Origin: an uncultured Gammaproteobacteria bacterium
Lineage (GTDB): Bacteria > Pseudomonadota > Gammaproteobacteria > Arenicellales > JAANXG01
Length of the DNA stretch: 33,625 nt
Assembly: GCA_947259955.1 (NCBI GenBank)
Contig: CAMYOI010000001.1
Span: 1-33,625, forward strand
Reading direction: 5' to 3'
The position numbers and the translations under genes were made by a program. Every line of letters starts with the position of its first letter. Position 1 is the first letter of the stretch. Below are positions 9,422-20,882 of this stretch, piece by piece. Below the pieces are notes generated by a model. The model was not told where the DNA came from, made no database searches, and saw only the letters and a program-made list of their open reading frames with translations.

Positions 9422-9494
9422 GCGCGGGCGCATTTTAGAAGAACAGTGCGAACCTGTTTCAACATAAGATTGCGGTATTTTTCGCTATTTCGAT

Positions 9495-9558
9495 GGACTA
9501 ATTTTTCTCTGGGTTAATTTTTCTCCGGGCTGATTTTTCTCTGGGCTAATTTCTGGAT
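9495..9558 (+). repeat. 16-bp tandem repeat, about 3.5 units, in the nuoA leader
   Basis: GGACTAATTTTTCTCT / GGGTTAATTTTTCTCC / GGGCTGATTTTTCTCT / GGGCTAATTTctggat, contiguous at 9495, 9511, 9527, 9543. Confidence 0.9.
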
Positions 9559-9569
9559 CGAATAAGAGA

Positions 9570-9926
9570 ATGTTATCCAACTATGTTCCCATCCTGATTT
9601 TTCTCGTTGTTGCCTCTCTGTTGGGCTGCCTGCTGCTGTTTCTCGGCCGCGTGCTGGCACCCAATCGTCCCGACGAGGCAAAACTTTCACCGTACGAATG
9701 TGGTTTCGAGGCGTTCGAGGACAGCAGGATGAAGTTCGACGTCCGCTATTATCTCGTCGCCATCCTCTTCATCATATTCGACCTGGAAATTGCATTTCTT
9801 TTTCCTTGGGCAATCGTGTTGGAGGACATCGGAGTGTTCGGGTTCTGGGCGATGATGTTGTTTCTTGCGATCCTTGTGGTCGGGTTCGTCTACGAATGGA
9901 TGAAGGGAGCGCTCGAGTGGGAGTGA
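9570..9926 (+). CDS. nuoA: NADH-quinone oxidoreductase subunit A
   Basis: 118 aa; [36 protein letters not shown]. Confidence 0.96.
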   Translation: MLSNYVPILIFLVVASLLGCLLLFLGRVLAPNRPDEAKLSPYECGFEAFEDSRMKFDVRYYLVAILFIIFDLEIAFLFPWAIVLEDIGVFGFWAMMLFLAILVVGFVYEWMKGALEWE

Positions 9927-9973
9927 TGCGTATCAGCGAACCGACTGGCGGTTCAACCGGAGTGCGGCGATAA

Positions 9974-10450
9974 GTGGCAATTGAAGGACTTCTCGAAAAG
10001 GGTTGGGTCACCACCAACCTGGATTCGCTGATCAACTGGACCCGAACGGGTTCGATGTGGCCAATGACGTTCGGGCTCGCCTGCTGTGCGGTCGAGATGA
10101 TGCAGGCCGGGGCCGCGCGGTACGACCTGGACCGTTTCGGTGTGATTTTCAGGCCCAGCCCTCGACAGTCCGATGTCATGATCGTGGCCGGGACGCTGAC
10201 TAATAAGATGGCGCCCGCGCTGAGAAAGGTCTACGACCAGATGGCGGAACCGAGGTGGGTGATCTCCATGGGTTCCTGTGCCAACGGCGGCGGCTACTAT
10301 CACTATTCTTACGCTGTGGTTCGAGGTTGTGACCGCATCGTACCGGTCGACGTCTATGTCCCGGGATGCCCTCCAACCGCTGAAGCGCTACTTTACGGCA
10401 TTCTTCAATTGCAAAAGAAGATTCGTCGGACCAACACCATCGCCCGTTAG
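9974..10450 (+). CDS. nuoB: NADH-quinone oxidoreductase subunit B
   Basis: [53 protein letters not shown] start. Confidence 0.97.
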   Translation: MAIEGLLEKGWVTTNLDSLINWTRTGSMWPMTFGLACCAVEMMQAGAARYDLDRFGVIFRPSPRQSDVMIVAGTLTNKMAPALRKVYDQMAEPRWVISMGSCANGGGYYHYSYAVVRGCDRIVPVDVYVPGCPPTAEALLYGILQLQKKIRRTNTIAR

Positions 10451-10459
10451 GAGCCGTAG

Positions 10460-11053
10460 ATGGCAGATTTCGAAGCTATCCTGGCGGAGGCCCAACAGCG
10501 TTTCGGGGACCATCTCCTCGATGCGACCGTGTCGAACGGTGAGCTCACGCTTACGATCGAGCGCAATGCCGTGACAGAGGTCTGCCGCGAGCTGCGGGAC
10601 AATCCGGTTTTTGCGTTCGAACAGCTGATCGATCTTTGCGGTGTGGACTTCGCGGATTTCGGCAAGGGTGGCCCCGCCCCGGTCGAACCACAACCACGCT
10701 TTGCGGTGGTTTACCACCTGCTTTCGATTGCCAATAACCGGCGCATTCGTGTCCGTGCCCATTTGGACGACGAGCAGCCGGCAATCGAGTCGGTAGTCCC
10801 GATCTGGCGCGTGGCCGACTGGTTCGAACGCGAGGCCTTCGATCTTTTCGGCATCATATTCGAAGGCCATTCAGACCTTCGGCGGATCCTAACGGATTAT
10901 GGATTCATTGGTCATCCTTTCCGCAAGGATTTTCCCCTGACCGGACGCGTGGAGATGCGCTACGATGCCGATAAGGGCAGGGTTGTCTATCAACCCGTCA
11001 CCATAGAGCCGAGAACACTGGTGCCGCGGGTCATACGAGAGGAGCCCCGGTGA
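10460..11053 (+). CDS. nuoC: NADH-quinone oxidoreductase subunit C
   Basis: 197 aa; [49 protein letters not shown]. Separate from nuoD. Confidence 0.96.
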   Translation: MADFEAILAEAQQRFGDHLLDATVSNGELTLTIERNAVTEVCRELRDNPVFAFEQLIDLCGVDFADFGKGGPAPVEPQPRFAVVYHLLSIANNRRIRVRAHLDDEQPAIESVVPIWRVADWFEREAFDLFGIIFEGHSDLRRILTDYGFIGHPFRKDFPLTGRVEMRYDADKGRVVYQPVTIEPRTLVPRVIREEPR

Positions 11054-12303
11054 ACGAAATCCGCAACTACACGATGAATTTCGGGCCCCAGCATCCGGCG
11101 GCGCACGGCGTCCTGCGGCTGGTTCTGGAGATGGACGGCGAGGTGATTCAGCGCGTGGACCCCCATATCGGGCTGCTGCACCGGGGAACCGAAAAACTCG
11201 CCGAAAGCAAACCTTACAACCAAAGCATCGGCTATATGGACCGGCTCGACTACGTGTCGATGATGTGCAACGAACACGCCTACGTTCGTGCCATCGAGGA
11301 ACTCATCGGCGTCGCGGTCCCGGTCCGGGCACAGTACATAAGGACCATGTTTGACGAGATCACACGGATCCTGAACCATCTGTTGTGGCTCGGTGCACAT
11401 GCCCTGGACGTGGGTGCGATGACCGTGTTTCTGTATGCTTTCCGGGAGCGGGAAGACCTGATGGATTGTTACGAGGCGGCTTCCGGCGCAAGGCTGCATG
11501 CCACCTATTACCGGCCCGGCGGCGTTTACCGCGACCTGCCGGACAGCATGCCGAAATACCAACCCTCGAAGTGGCATGACCAGGGCGACGTGGATGCTAT
11601 GAACGAGGCCCGCCAGGGCTCGCTGCTCGATTTCATCTGGGATTTCACCGAACGCTTTCCGCAGAAGGTCGACGACTACGAAACGCTGCTGACCGACAAC
11701 CGGATCTGGAAGCAGCGCACAGTCGGTATCGGTGTCGTGTCGCCGGAGCGGGCATTGCAGCTCGGATTTACCGGACCCATGCTGAGGGGATCGGGCGTGG
11801 AATGGGATCTGAGAAAGAAGCAGCCCTACGCCATGTACGACAAGATGGATTTCGATATACCGGTGGGTACCGACGGCGACTGCTACGACCGTTACCTCGT
11901 GCGCATGGAGGAGTTTCGCCAATCCAACAGGATTATCCGCCAGTGCGTGGAGTGGCTGAGGAGCAATCCGGGGCCGGTGATCAGCGACAACCACAAAATT
12001 ACTCCGCCGTCGCGTGAGGATATGAAGGGCGGTATGGAGTCGCTGATCCATCACTTCAAACTTTTCACCGAGGGCTACTGCATCAACGCGGGCGAAGTCT
12101 ACGCGGCCGTGGAAGCGCCCAAGGGCGAGTTCGGGATCTACATGATCTCTGACGGCGCCAATAAACCATACCGGGTGAAGATCCGCGCTCCAGGATTCGC
12201 CCATCTCTCGGCGTTGGACGAAATGTGCCGGGGGCACATGCTCGCTGATCTGGTTGCCGTCATTGGCACCCAGGATATCGTTTTTGGTGAGATCGACAGG
12301 TAG
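11050..12303 (+). CDS. nuoD: NADH-quinone oxidoreductase subunit D
   Basis: 417 aa; [34 protein letters not shown], Overlaps nuoC stop. GTG start. Confidence 0.97.
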   Translation: MNEIRNYTMNFGPQHPAAHGVLRLVLEMDGEVIQRVDPHIGLLHRGTEKLAESKPYNQSIGYMDRLDYVSMMCNEHAYVRAIEELIGVAVPVRAQYIRTMFDEITRILNHLLWLGAHALDVGAMTVFLYAFREREDLMDCYEAASGARLHATYYRPGGVYRDLPDSMPKYQPSKWHDQGDVDAMNEARQGSLLDFIWDFTERFPQKVDDYETLLTDNRIWKQRTVGIGVVSPERALQLGFTGPMLRGSGVEWDLRKKQPYAMYDKMDFDIPVGTDGDCYDRYLVRMEEFRQSNRIIRQCVEWLRSNPGPVISDNHKITPPSREDMKGGMESLIHHFKLFTEGYCINAGEVYAAVEAPKGEFGIYMISDGANKPYRVKIRAPGFAHLSALDEMCRGHMLADLVAVIGTQDIVFGEIDR

Positions 12304-12328
12304 CCACGGAGCAGCGGCGTAAATCAAG

Positions 12329-12799
12329 ATGTTGTCACAGCAGTCTGAAAACGAGATCGATCTCGAGATTGCCAAGTACCCGGCCGAACAGAAACAGGCC
12401 GCGGTGATGGCCGCGCTCGCCATCGCCCAGCGCGAGAAAGGGTGGCTCGACGAGGAGACGCTCGACTATGTCGCACGCCGGCTTGAGATCCCCGCCATCC
12501 GTGTTGCCGAGGTGGCCACCTTTTATTCCATGTATGATCTTGAACCGGTGGGCCGCCACAAGATTTCCCTGTGCACGAATATTTCATGCATGTTGCGAGG
12601 CTCCGAAGATATAAAAAAGTACCTGGAGGACAAGCTGAGCATCAAGCCGGGCCAGACAACCAGCGACGGTAAATTCACGCTGAAGGAAGTTGAATGCCTC
12701 GCCGCCTGCTGCGGTGCACCCATGATGCAGGTGGATGACGACTACCATGAAAACCTGACGCCACAACGCGTCGATGAAATCCTGGATGCAATGGAGTAG
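12329..12799 (+). CDS. nuoE: NADH-quinone oxidoreductase subunit E
   Basis: 156 aa; thioredoxin-like [2Fe-2S] ligands CTNISC...ECLAACCGAPMMQVDDDYHENLT. Confidence 0.96.
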   Translation: MLSQQSENEIDLEIAKYPAEQKQAAVMAALAIAQREKGWLDEETLDYVARRLEIPAIRVAEVATFYSMYDLEPVGRHKISLCTNISCMLRGSEDIKKYLEDKLSIKPGQTTSDGKFTLKEVECLAACCGAPMMQVDDDYHENLTPQRVDEILDAME

Positions 12800-12802
12800 A
12801 CC

Positions 12803-14080
12803 ATGCCTGAAGTGAGAGTCTGTTTACCCGACCCGGATCTGGAACAGCCCTGGACACTGGAGAGCTATCGCAAGTCCGGGGGCTACAGCGAGTGGCAGCG
12901 GATCCTTAGGGAAAACGTCCCGCAGGACACGATCATCGAAGAAGTCAAGGCTTCCTCCCTGCGGGGCAGGGGCGGCGCGGGGTTTCCTACCGGGCTGAAG
13001 ATGAGTTTCATGCCCAACAAGACCCCCGGCGACAAATACCTGGTGTGCAATTCCGACGAAGGCGAACCCGGGACGTGCAAGGACCGCGATATCCTGCGTT
13101 ACAACCCCCATGCTCTGGTCGAGGGAATGGCCATCGCAGGCTACGCCATCGGGGCAACAAAGGGCTACAACTACATCCGAGGCGAGTTCACCGAGCCCAT
13201 AGCGAGGTTCCAGTCCGCGATCGAGGACGCGCGGGCGGCGGGCTTGCTCGGTGAAAACATTCTGGGTTCCGGCTTCGACTACGATATCGATCTGCACCGT
13301 GGATCAGGGGCGTATATCTGCGGGGAAGAAACCGCCCTGCTGGAGTCTTTGGAGGGAAAGAAGGGTCAGCCGCGATTCAAACCGCCTTTCCCGGCGCAGT
13401 TCGGTCTGTTCGGTAAACCCACGACCATCAACAATACCGAGACGCTGGCTTCCATCCCGATGATTATGAAAAGGGGCGGGGAATGGTTTCTCGACCTGGG
13501 CCTGCCCAACAATGGAGGCACCAAAATATTTTCGGTGACCGGGCACGTCAAAAATCCGGGTAATTTCGAAGTCCCGCTGGGAACACCTTTCGCCGAACTC
13601 CTGGAGATGGCCGGCGGCATGTGGAAGAACAAGAAACTGAAAGCCGTCATCCCCGGAGGCTCTTCCGTACCGGTCATGCCGGCAGAGAACATCATGGTCT
13701 GCAACATGGATTACGATTCCCTGGCCAAGGCGGGTTCCGCCCTGGGCGCGGGCTCGGTGATCGTCATGGACGAGGATACCTGCATGGTCCGGACGTTGGA
13801 GCGGCTGGCTTATTTTTACTACGAAGAATCCTGCGGTCAGTGCACGCCCTGCCGTGAGGGCACCGGCTGGTTGTACCGGATGATTCACCGCATCCGCACC
13901 GGCAGGGGCCGGTCGCAGGATCTGGATCTGCTGCTGGATACGGCCAACCGGATCGAGGGCCGCACGATTTGTGCCCTGGGCGACGCTGCGGCGTGGCCCG
14001 TGCAAAGCTTCCTCAAACACTTCGGTCATGAGTTCGAGGCGATGATCAAGAGCGCTGAACAAGACAGGGCGGCAGCATAG
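12803..14080 (+). CDS. nuoF: NADH-quinone oxidoreductase subunit F
   Basis: [49 protein letters not shown]. Confidence 0.97.
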   Translation: MPEVRVCLPDPDLEQPWTLESYRKSGGYSEWQRILRENVPQDTIIEEVKASSLRGRGGAGFPTGLKMSFMPNKTPGDKYLVCNSDEGEPGTCKDRDILRYNPHALVEGMAIAGYAIGATKGYNYIRGEFTEPIARFQSAIEDARAAGLLGENILGSGFDYDIDLHRGSGAYICGEETALLESLEGKKGQPRFKPPFPAQFGLFGKPTTINNTETLASIPMIMKRGGEWFLDLGLPNNGGTKIFSVTGHVKNPGNFEVPLGTPFAELLEMAGGMWKNKKLKAVIPGGSSVPVMPAENIMVCNMDYDSLAKAGSALGAGSVIVMDEDTCMVRTLERLAYFYYEESCGQCTPCREGTGWLYRMIHRIRTGRGRSQDLDLLLDTANRIEGRTICALGDAAAWPVQSFLKHFGHEFEAMIKSAEQDRAAA

Positions 14081-14088
14081 AGAACACC

Positions 14089-16455
14089 ATGCCGACGATC
14101 GAAATAGACGGTAAAACTCTGGATGTCGAAAAGGGCAAGATGATAATCGAAGCCGCCGATGCGGCGGGCATCTATATCCCCCGCTTTTGTTACCACGAGA
14201 AGCTGTCCATCGCGGCCAACTGCCGCATGTGCCTGGTCGAGGTGGAAAAAGCGCCGAAGCCATTGCCCGCCTGTGCTACCCCCGTTGTGGACGGGATGAA
14301 GGTGTTCACCTCTTCCCCGCTGGCGGTGGAGGCGCAAAAGGGCACGATGGAATTCCTGTTGATCAACCACCCACTGGACTGCCCCGTGTGCGACCAGGGC
14401 GGCGAGTGCCCGTTGCAGGATCAGGCCCTGGGATACGGCAAGGACATCTCCCGCTTCACGGAAAAGAAGCGCGCGGTGGATGACAAGGACATTGGCCCCC
14501 TGATCGAAACCGAGATGACGCGCTGCATACACTGCACCCGCTGCGTCCGTTTCGGGCAGGAGGTGGCTGGAATCATGGAGCTGGGTATGACCGGCCGGGG
14601 CGAGCACTCCGAGATTGGCACCTTCCTGGGGCATTCCGTGGATTCCGAACTGTCCGGAAACATGGTGGATCTGTGTCCTGTGGGGGCATTGACCAACAAG
14701 CCATACCGGTTCAGCGCGAGGGTCTGGGAACTCGCCGATCACGCAGGCATCAGCCCGCACGATTGCGTGGGCGCCAATACCAACATTCAGTCGGTGCGCG
14801 GGCGGGTGAAGAGAATACTCCCGAGAGACAACGAGGCCGTCAACCAGTGCTGGCTCTCAGACCGTGATCGTTACAGCTTCGAGGCGCTGAACGGCGCCGA
14901 GCGCCTGAAGCGTCCCATGGTTAGGCGTGAAGGTCAGTGGCGGGAAGCGGATTGGGAAACAGCGCTCCATCAGGCGGTGTCAGGAATAACGGGAGTGATC
15001 GAAAATCACGGGGCGGATCGGATCGGTGCCCTGGCTGCGCCGACATCTACATTGGAAGAATTCTACCTGCTGCAGAAACTCATGCGGTCCATGGGCTGCC
15101 ACAACGTGGATCATCGCCTGCGCCAGCAGGACTTCAGGGACGACGACGAATCGATCATGCGGCCCTGGCTCGGCTGTCGCATCGAGGACCTGGGCAAAGC
15201 CCGGGCGATACTGCTGGTGGGTTCCAATATTCGCAAGGATCAGCCGCTGCTTGGTTTGCGCGTGCGCGACGCCGCCCGGGGTGGCGCAACGATCATGGCC
15301 ATAAACGCGATGGACTACGATTTTCACTTCGATTTGGCTCACCGGATAATCGCCGCGCCATCAGACCTGCCCGGCAGGCTGGCGGCCGTGGTGCACGCGG
15401 CGCATGAGGGATCGGAGGTACCGTCGGATGTGGCGGCGTGGGCCGAAGAAGCGGAGTTCGAGGGAGCCGCCGCGATCGCCAGCGCGCTGAAGGACGCCGG
15501 TGAAGACGCCGTCGTCGTTCTGGGCAATGCCGCGGCGTCACATGCCGATGCGTCGGTATTGAAGTCTATGGCCCAGGCGCTGGCGCAGCAAACCGGCGCC
15601 AGCTGGGGATGCCTCAGCGAGGGCAACGGTGCCGCCGCCTGGTTGGCCGGATGCGTCCCACACCGAGCCGTCCATGGCCGGCCAGCTACCGGCGCGGAAA
15701 AGCCCGTCAGTAATGCAAAAGAGATGATCGATCGGCCGCTCAAAAGCTATATCCTGCTCAATGTCGAACCCACCCTGGATTGCGCCGATGGGCAGGCGGC
15801 GAAACAAGCCATGGAGGGCGCCGATTGCGTCGTGGCGCTGACGGTTTTCGATATCCGCGACAACGTCGATGCCGACGTTATGTTACCCGTTACACCCTAC
15901 AGCGAAACCTCGGGCAGCTACGTCAACTGCGAGGGCCGTCTGCAGAGCGTTACCGGCGCCGTGGCGCCCCTTGGGGAGGCGAGGCCGGCATGGAAGGTGT
16001 TGAGGGTTCTCGGCAACCTCCTGGATGCGGAAGGCTTCGACTACGTCACGTCCGAGGAGGTCAAAAACGAAGTCGCGTGGTCGGAGATGCGGATATTGGA
16101 CGAGCCGCCCCGGTCCAGTGTGCCCGCCCCAGACGCACGTCACCGTCCCGCAGGCGCGCTGGCTCGTATCGCTGATGTGCCCCTGTACCGGGTGGACGCG
16201 CTGGTCCGGCGCGCCGTATCGCTGCAACTGACTGCGGACAATCCACCGGCTATGGCGCAACTGTGTGCCGAGGAAGCGCAGCGCTTCGGTGTTGAAGAAG
16301 GTGACCGGGTCAGCGTCGCCGGCGCCGCGGCGGAAGTATCGCTGCCGGTGCGCATCAACGACTCCGTGCCGACGGGTTCGGTATACATTCCCTCGGCATG
16401 GCAGGCGACGGTACCGCTTGGCAATTCGTCATTCGTCAAGGTCAGCAAGGCATAA
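14089..16455 (+). CDS. nuoG: NADH-quinone oxidoreductase subunit G
   Basis: 788 aa; N-terminal [2Fe-2S] ferredoxin domain, [39 protein letters not shown], molybdopterin-oxidoreductase-like region. Confidence 0.96.
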   Translation: MPTIEIDGKTLDVEKGKMIIEAADAAGIYIPRFCYHEKLSIAANCRMCLVEVEKAPKPLPACATPVVDGMKVFTSSPLAVEAQKGTMEFLLINHPLDCPVCDQGGECPLQDQALGYGKDISRFTEKKRAVDDKDIGPLIETEMTRCIHCTRCVRFGQEVAGIMELGMTGRGEHSEIGTFLGHSVDSELSGNMVDLCPVGALTNKPYRFSARVWELADHAGISPHDCVGANTNIQSVRGRVKRILPRDNEAVNQCWLSDRDRYSFEALNGAERLKRPMVRREGQWREADWETALHQAVSGITGVIENHGADRIGALAAPTSTLEEFYLLQKLMRSMGCHNVDHRLRQQDFRDDDESIMRPWLGCRIEDLGKARAILLVGSNIRKDQPLLGLRVRDAARGGATIMAINAMDYDFHFDLAHRIIAAPSDLPGRLAAVVHAAHEGSEVPSDVAAWAEEAEFEGAAAIASALKDAGEDAVVVLGNAAASHADASVLKSMAQALAQQTGASWGCLSEGNGAAAWLAGCVPHRAVHGRPATGAEKPVSNAKEMIDRPLKSYILLNVEPTLDCADGQAAKQAMEGADCVVALTVFDIRDNVDADVMLPVTPYSETSGSYVNCEGRLQSVTGAVAPLGEARPAWKVLRVLGNLLDAEGFDYVTSEEVKNEVAWSEMRILDEPPRSSVPAPDARHRPAGALARIADVPLYRVDALVRRAVSLQLTADNPPAMAQLCAEEAQRFGVEEGDRVSVAGAAAEVSLPVRINDSVPTGSVYIPSAWQATVPLGNSSFVKVSKA

Positions 16456-16460
16456 CGCGA

Positions 16461-17504
16461 ATGGAGTGGCTAACAGAAGTCTGGTTCAGCACGCCGCAAT
16501 GGTTTCAGGTAACTGCCTACAGCCTGATCAAAATCGTTGCCATCATGCTCCCGCTGATCCTGGCCGTGGCCTACTACACTTTCGCGGAGCGCAAGATCAT
16601 CGGCTACATGCAGATCAGGATCGGGCCCAACCGAGTGGGGCCGCGGGGCTGGCTGCAGCCCATCGCCGACGTAGTCAAGCTGATGTTCAAGGAAGCGCTC
16701 GTACCGGCCAAGGCCAATCGCTTTCTGTTCCTGTTGGCGCCGGTGCTGACGCTCACGCCGGCGCTGGCGGCCTGGGCGGTGATCCCGTTCTCGGACCACC
16801 TGGTGCTGGCGGATATCGACGCCAGCCTGCTCTATGTGCTGGCGTTGACCTCGATGGGCGTGTACGGCGTAATCATTGCGGGGTGGGCGTCGAACTCAAA
16901 GTATGCTTTCCTGGGCGCGATGCGTTCGGCCGCGCAGATCGTCGCCTACGAGATTGCCATGGGCTTTGCCCTGGTCGGGGTGCTGATGGCGGCGGGCAGC
17001 CTGAACTTCGGAGATATCATCAACGGGCAGCAGGGCGGCCTCCACCAATGGTACGTGTGGCCGTTGTTCCCACTGTTTCTCGTATATTTCATTTCCGGCG
17101 TTGCCGAGACCAACCGTGCCCCGTTCGACGTCGCGGAAGGCGAATCGGAAATCGTGGCCGGGTTCCATGTCGAATATTCCGGGATGAATTTTGCCGTGTT
17201 CTTCCTGGCGGAATATGCCAACATGATCCTGATTTCCACCCTGACCGCGGTGATGTTCCTCGGCGGATGGCACCCGGTTTTCGATTTCGCGCCGTTTACC
17301 TGGATACCGCCATTGGCCTGGCTGCTCGGAAAGATCGTCTTCGTGGCGTTCTTCTTCCTGTGGTTCCGCGCGACGTTCCCGCGATATCGCTATGACCAAA
17401 TCATGCGGCTGGGCTGGAAGGTTTTCATTCCCGTTACGCTGGTGTGGATCGCGGTCATTGGGATCTGCACTTTCCATACACCGATCGGACACTGGTTTCA
17501 CTGA
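16461..17504 (+). CDS. nuoH: NADH-quinone oxidoreductase subunit H
   Basis: [62 protein letters not shown]. Start MEWLTEVW after the nuoG stop, not the longer ORF start at 16398. Confidence 0.96.
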   Translation: MEWLTEVWFSTPQWFQVTAYSLIKIVAIMLPLILAVAYYTFAERKIIGYMQIRIGPNRVGPRGWLQPIADVVKLMFKEALVPAKANRFLFLLAPVLTLTPALAAWAVIPFSDHLVLADIDASLLYVLALTSMGVYGVIIAGWASNSKYAFLGAMRSAAQIVAYEIAMGFALVGVLMAAGSLNFGDIINGQQGGLHQWYVWPLFPLFLVYFISGVAETNRAPFDVAEGESEIVAGFHVEYSGMNFAVFFLAEYANMILISTLTAVMFLGGWHPVFDFAPFTWIPPLAWLLGKIVFVAFFFLWFRATFPRYRYDQIMRLGWKVFIPVTLVWIAVIGICTFHTPIGHWFH

Positions 17505-17506
17505 CT

Positions 17507-17998
17507 ATGGGCGCTTCTATTCAGCACTACATCAAGAGCTTCTTCCTGTGGGAACTGGTCAAGGGCATGCAAGTGACCGGCAGGCACCTGTTTGCGCGGA
17601 AGATCACCGTCCAGTATCCGGAAGAGAAGACACCAAAGTCACCGCGATTCCGGGGCCTGCACGCCCTCAGGCGCTACCCCAACGGGGAGGAAAGGTGTAT
17701 CGCCTGCAAATTGTGCGAGGCCGTCTGCCCCGCTTTGGCTATCACCATCGAATCCGAGGAAAGGGACGACGGCACGCGAAGGACGACCCGGTACGAGATC
17801 GATCTGTTCAAATGCATCTACTGCGGATTCTGCGAGGAGGCCTGTCCGGTCGATTCCATCGTGGAGACCGATATCCATGAATTCCACTTCGAGAACCGCG
17901 GCGAAAATATCATCACCAAGGAACAGCTGCTCGCCATAGGGGATAAATACGAAAACCAGATCGCTGCCGCCCGTGAGCAGGATGCGCGGTATCGATGA
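17507..17998 (+). CDS. nuoI: NADH-quinone oxidoreductase subunit I
   Basis: Two 4Fe-4S motifs [12 protein letters not shown] and [12 protein letters not shown]. Start [13 protein letters not shown] after the nuoH stop. Confidence 0.96.
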   Translation: MGASIQHYIKSFFLWELVKGMQVTGRHLFARKITVQYPEEKTPKSPRFRGLHALRRYPNGEERCIACKLCEAVCPALAITIESEERDDGTRRTTRYEIDLFKCIYCGFCEEACPVDSIVETDIHEFHFENRGENIITKEQLLAIGDKYENQIAAAREQDARYR

Positions 17999-18624
17999 CC
18001 TTTACGCAACTGGCATTTTATTTTTTTGCGACCGTGCTGATATTTGCGGCGGCGATGGTAGTGTCCATCCGGAATCCGGTCAAGGCGGCTCTGTTTCTGG
18101 TGCTGGCGTTCTTCAGTGCGGCGTGCGTGTGGATCACGCTGGAGGCCGAGTTCCTGGCTATCGTGCTGGTGCTGGTCTACGTCGGAGCGGTGATGGTGCT
18201 GTTCCTGTTCGTGGTCATGATGCTCGACATCAATCTGGCGCGGATGCGTGAAGGATTTGGCGAATATCTGCCGATCGGCGGACTCATTGCGGTGCTGATG
18301 GTGCTCGAAATCGCCATCGTGCTCACTTCCGGCGGCTTCGGCGAGGAGCAGTTCCCCCGTCCCGAGGGACACCCTGCCGGATTCAGCGATACCAAGGAGC
18401 TGGGGCGCCTGATCTATACCGCCTATGTCTACCCATTCGAACTTGCCGCCGTGATCCTGCTCGTGGCGATTGTCGCCGCCATCGCGCTGACCCTGCGCAA
18501 GCGGCCGGATACGAAGTACATCAATCCCGCCAGGCAGGTCACCGTTAAAAAAGCCGACCGGCTGCGTGTGGTGAAAATGCCCGCTGAAAAAAGAGCAGAC
18601 CGGACGACGGAGGGCGAGGCATGA
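17995..18624 (+). CDS. nuoJ: NADH-quinone oxidoreductase subunit J
   Basis: 209 aa membrane protein; [58 protein letters not shown] overlap with nuoI. Confidence 0.96.
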   Translation: MTFTQLAFYFFATVLIFAAAMVVSIRNPVKAALFLVLAFFSAACVWITLEAEFLAIVLVLVYVGAVMVLFLFVVMMLDINLARMREGFGEYLPIGGLIAVLMVLEIAIVLTSGGFGEEQFPRPEGHPAGFSDTKELGRLIYTAYVYPFELAAVILLVAIVAAIALTLRKRPDTKYINPARQVTVKKADRLRVVKMPAEKRADRTTEGEA

Positions 18625-18926
18625 TACCGCTCACTCACTATCTGGTTCTGGGTGCAATCCTGTTCGCCATCAGCATGGTGGGCATCTTCCTCAACCGTAA
18701 GAACGTTGTCATCCTGCTGATGGCGATCGAGCTGCTGCTGTTGGCGGTGAACATCAACTTCGTGGCATTTTCTCACTATTTGCAGGATCCGGCGGGCGAG
18801 ATATTCGTGTTTTTCATACTGACGGTGGCCGCCGCGGAATCGGCCATCGGTTTGGCCATTCTGATCGTGCTGTTCCGCAACCGACGTTCCGTCAACGTCG
18901 AAGATCTGGACTTGCTCAAAGGGTAG
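18621..18926 (+). CDS. nuoK: NADH-quinone oxidoreductase subunit K
   Basis: 101 aa; [45 protein letters not shown]. Confidence 0.97.
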   Translation: MIPLTHYLVLGAILFAISMVGIFLNRKNVVILLMAIELLLLAVNINFVAFSHYLQDPAGEIFVFFILTVAAAESAIGLAILIVLFRNRRSVNVEDLDLLKG

Positions 18927-18933
18927 TCCGGGA

Positions 18934-20880
18934 ATGGAAACCATATACCTGCTCACGCCCCTTGCCTGCCTTGTTGGCGCCATCGTAGCCGGCCTTTTCG
19001 GCAAGCGCATCGGACGCACGGGTGCTCACCGGGTCACCATCGGCGGCGTGGCTATTGCATTCGTGCTGTCCGTCATCGTGTTCGTGGATGTCATGAACGG
19101 CAACCTGTTCAACGGCCCCGTCTATACCTGGGCCGTGAGCGAGGGAACCGTGTACCAGATCGGGTTCCTCATCGACGAACTCACGGCGGTTATGATGGTT
19201 GTAGTGACCTTCGTGTCCTTCATGGTGCATATCTACACCATCGGCTACATGGAAGAAGATCCGGGCTACCAGCGCTTTTTCAGCTATATCGCGCTGTTCA
19301 CCTTTTCCATGCTGATGCTGGTGATGTCCAACAACTTTCTGCAGTTGTTTTTTGGCTGGGAAGCCGTGGGCCTGGTGTCATACTTGCTGATCGGTTTCTG
19401 GTTCAAGAAGGATACGGCGATCGCCGCCAACCTGAAGGCATTTCTGGTCAACCGGGTTGGCGACCTGGGCTTCCTGCTCGGCATCGGCGGCGTCCTGTAC
19501 CTGTTTGGCACCCTGGATTACGCCGATGTCTTCGCCGCCGCGCCTGATTTTGCCGGCGAGACGATGCCGGGCACCGAAACGCTGTGGATGACGCTGATCT
19601 GTCTGCTGCTGTTCGTCGGCGCCATGGGCAAATCGGCGCAGGTGCCGCTGCACGTGTGGCTGCCGGACTCGATGGAGGGCCCGACACCGATCTCCGCCTT
19701 GATCCATGCCGCCACCATGGTAACCGCCGGCATCTTCATGGTGGCCAGGATGTCGCCGCTGTTCGAGCTGTCGGATACCGCGCTGAATTTTGTCCTGGTG
19801 ATCGGTGCGATCACGGCGTTCTTCATGGCCCTGGTCGGGCTCGTGCAGAACGACATCAAGCGCGTGATTGCCTACTCGACCCTGTCCCAGCTCGGTTACA
19901 TGACCGTTGCTCTGGGAGCATCGGCCTATGCCGCAGGCATTTTTCATCTTGGCACCCATGCGTTCTTCAAGGCCCTTTTGTTCCTGGCGGCGGGTTCCGT
20001 CATCATCGCTCTGCATCATGAGCAGGACATGCGTCACATGGGGGGACTGCGCCGCGTCATGCCTATCACCTGGATCACGATGATCATCGGCACGCTGGCT
20101 CTAATCGGCACGCCGGGCTTCTCCGGATTTTTCTCCAAGGACGCTATAATCGAAGCCGTTCACTATTCGCAGCAGCCGGCGGCGAAATTCGCCCACATTG
20201 CGCTCACCGCGGGAACTTTCGTCACCGCCTTTTACAGCTGGCGGCTGATCTTCCTGACTTTTCACGGCGAGCCAAGGGACAGGGAAAAGTTCGATCATGC
20301 CAAGGAGTCGCCCTGGGTAGTCACCTTGCCGCTGATCCTGCTGGCGATCCCTTCGGTAATTGTTGGCTGGATCTTCGTCGAACCCATGCTGTTTGGTGAT
20401 TTCTTCGGCAGCAGTATCGTGGTGCGGCCGGAGCACGACACCCTGGCCAGGCTGGCCGAACACAATGACCCCGGGCACAGCGCGGCCTGGCAGATGGTAG
20501 CCCACGGCATACTGGCGTTGCCGGTGCTCCTGACGGCGCTGGGAACAGTGCTCGCCTGGATCATGTACATCGTCAGGCCGGACCTGCCTGGCAAGCTGGC
20601 CGGCAGGTTCAGCGCCATCTACAAGATGCTGTTGAACAAGTACGGCATCGATGAATTCAACGAATTCTTCTTCGCCAGGGGTGCCCGAAACATCGGCAAT
20701 TTCTTCTGGCGTATTGGTGACGTGAAGTTGATTGACGGGATAATGGTCAACGGCACGGCGAGGGTCGTCGGCTGGGTCTCGAGCGTCGTCCGCCACATCC
20801 AGACAGGGTACGTCTACCACTATGCGTTTGCCATGATAATCGGCCTGTTTGTGCTCATGACCTGGTTCCTGAGTTCCTGA
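18934..20880 (+). CDS. nuoL: NADH-quinone oxidoreductase subunit L
   Basis: 648 aa; [59 protein letters not shown]. Confidence 0.97.
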   Translation: METIYLLTPLACLVGAIVAGLFGKRIGRTGAHRVTIGGVAIAFVLSVIVFVDVMNGNLFNGPVYTWAVSEGTVYQIGFLIDELTAVMMVVVTFVSFMVHIYTIGYMEEDPGYQRFFSYIALFTFSMLMLVMSNNFLQLFFGWEAVGLVSYLLIGFWFKKDTAIAANLKAFLVNRVGDLGFLLGIGGVLYLFGTLDYADVFAAAPDFAGETMPGTETLWMTLICLLLFVGAMGKSAQVPLHVWLPDSMEGPTPISALIHAATMVTAGIFMVARMSPLFELSDTALNFVLVIGAITAFFMALVGLVQNDIKRVIAYSTLSQLGYMTVALGASAYAAGIFHLGTHAFFKALLFLAAGSVIIALHHEQDMRHMGGLRRVMPITWITMIIGTLALIGTPGFSGFFSKDAIIEAVHYSQQPAAKFAHIALTAGTFVTAFYSWRLIFLTFHGEPRDREKFDHAKESPWVVTLPLILLAIPSVIVGWIFVEPMLFGDFFGSSIVVRPEHDTLARLAEHNDPGHSAAWQMVAHGILALPVLLTALGTVLAWIMYIVRPDLPGKLAGRFSAIYKMLLNKYGIDEFNEFFFARGARNIGNFFWRIGDVKLIDGIMVNGTARVVGWVSSVVRHIQTGYVYHYAFAMIIGLFVLMTWFLSS

Positions 20881-20882
20881 AC

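Noticed and set aside
8996-9433. 145-aa minus-strand ORF covering tRNA-Leu (GRTRTGTARATAPSRRR)
   Set aside because: Translation of an antisense tRNA gene; well-known spurious ORF type.
10990-12423. 477-aa minus-strand ORF opposite nuoD
   Set aside because: Shadow ORF of GC-rich nuoD codons; low-complexity His/Arg/Val-rich translation, no recognisable domain, and nuoD is certain.
13304-14263. 319-aa minus-strand ORF opposite nuoF/nuoG
   Set aside because: Antisense shadow ORF spanning a junction of two well-supported genes.
16265-17395. 376-aa plus-strand ORF overlapping nuoG/nuoH in another frame
   Set aside because: Arg/Pro/Gly-rich out-of-frame reading of nuoH; nuoG and nuoH are both intact in their own frames.
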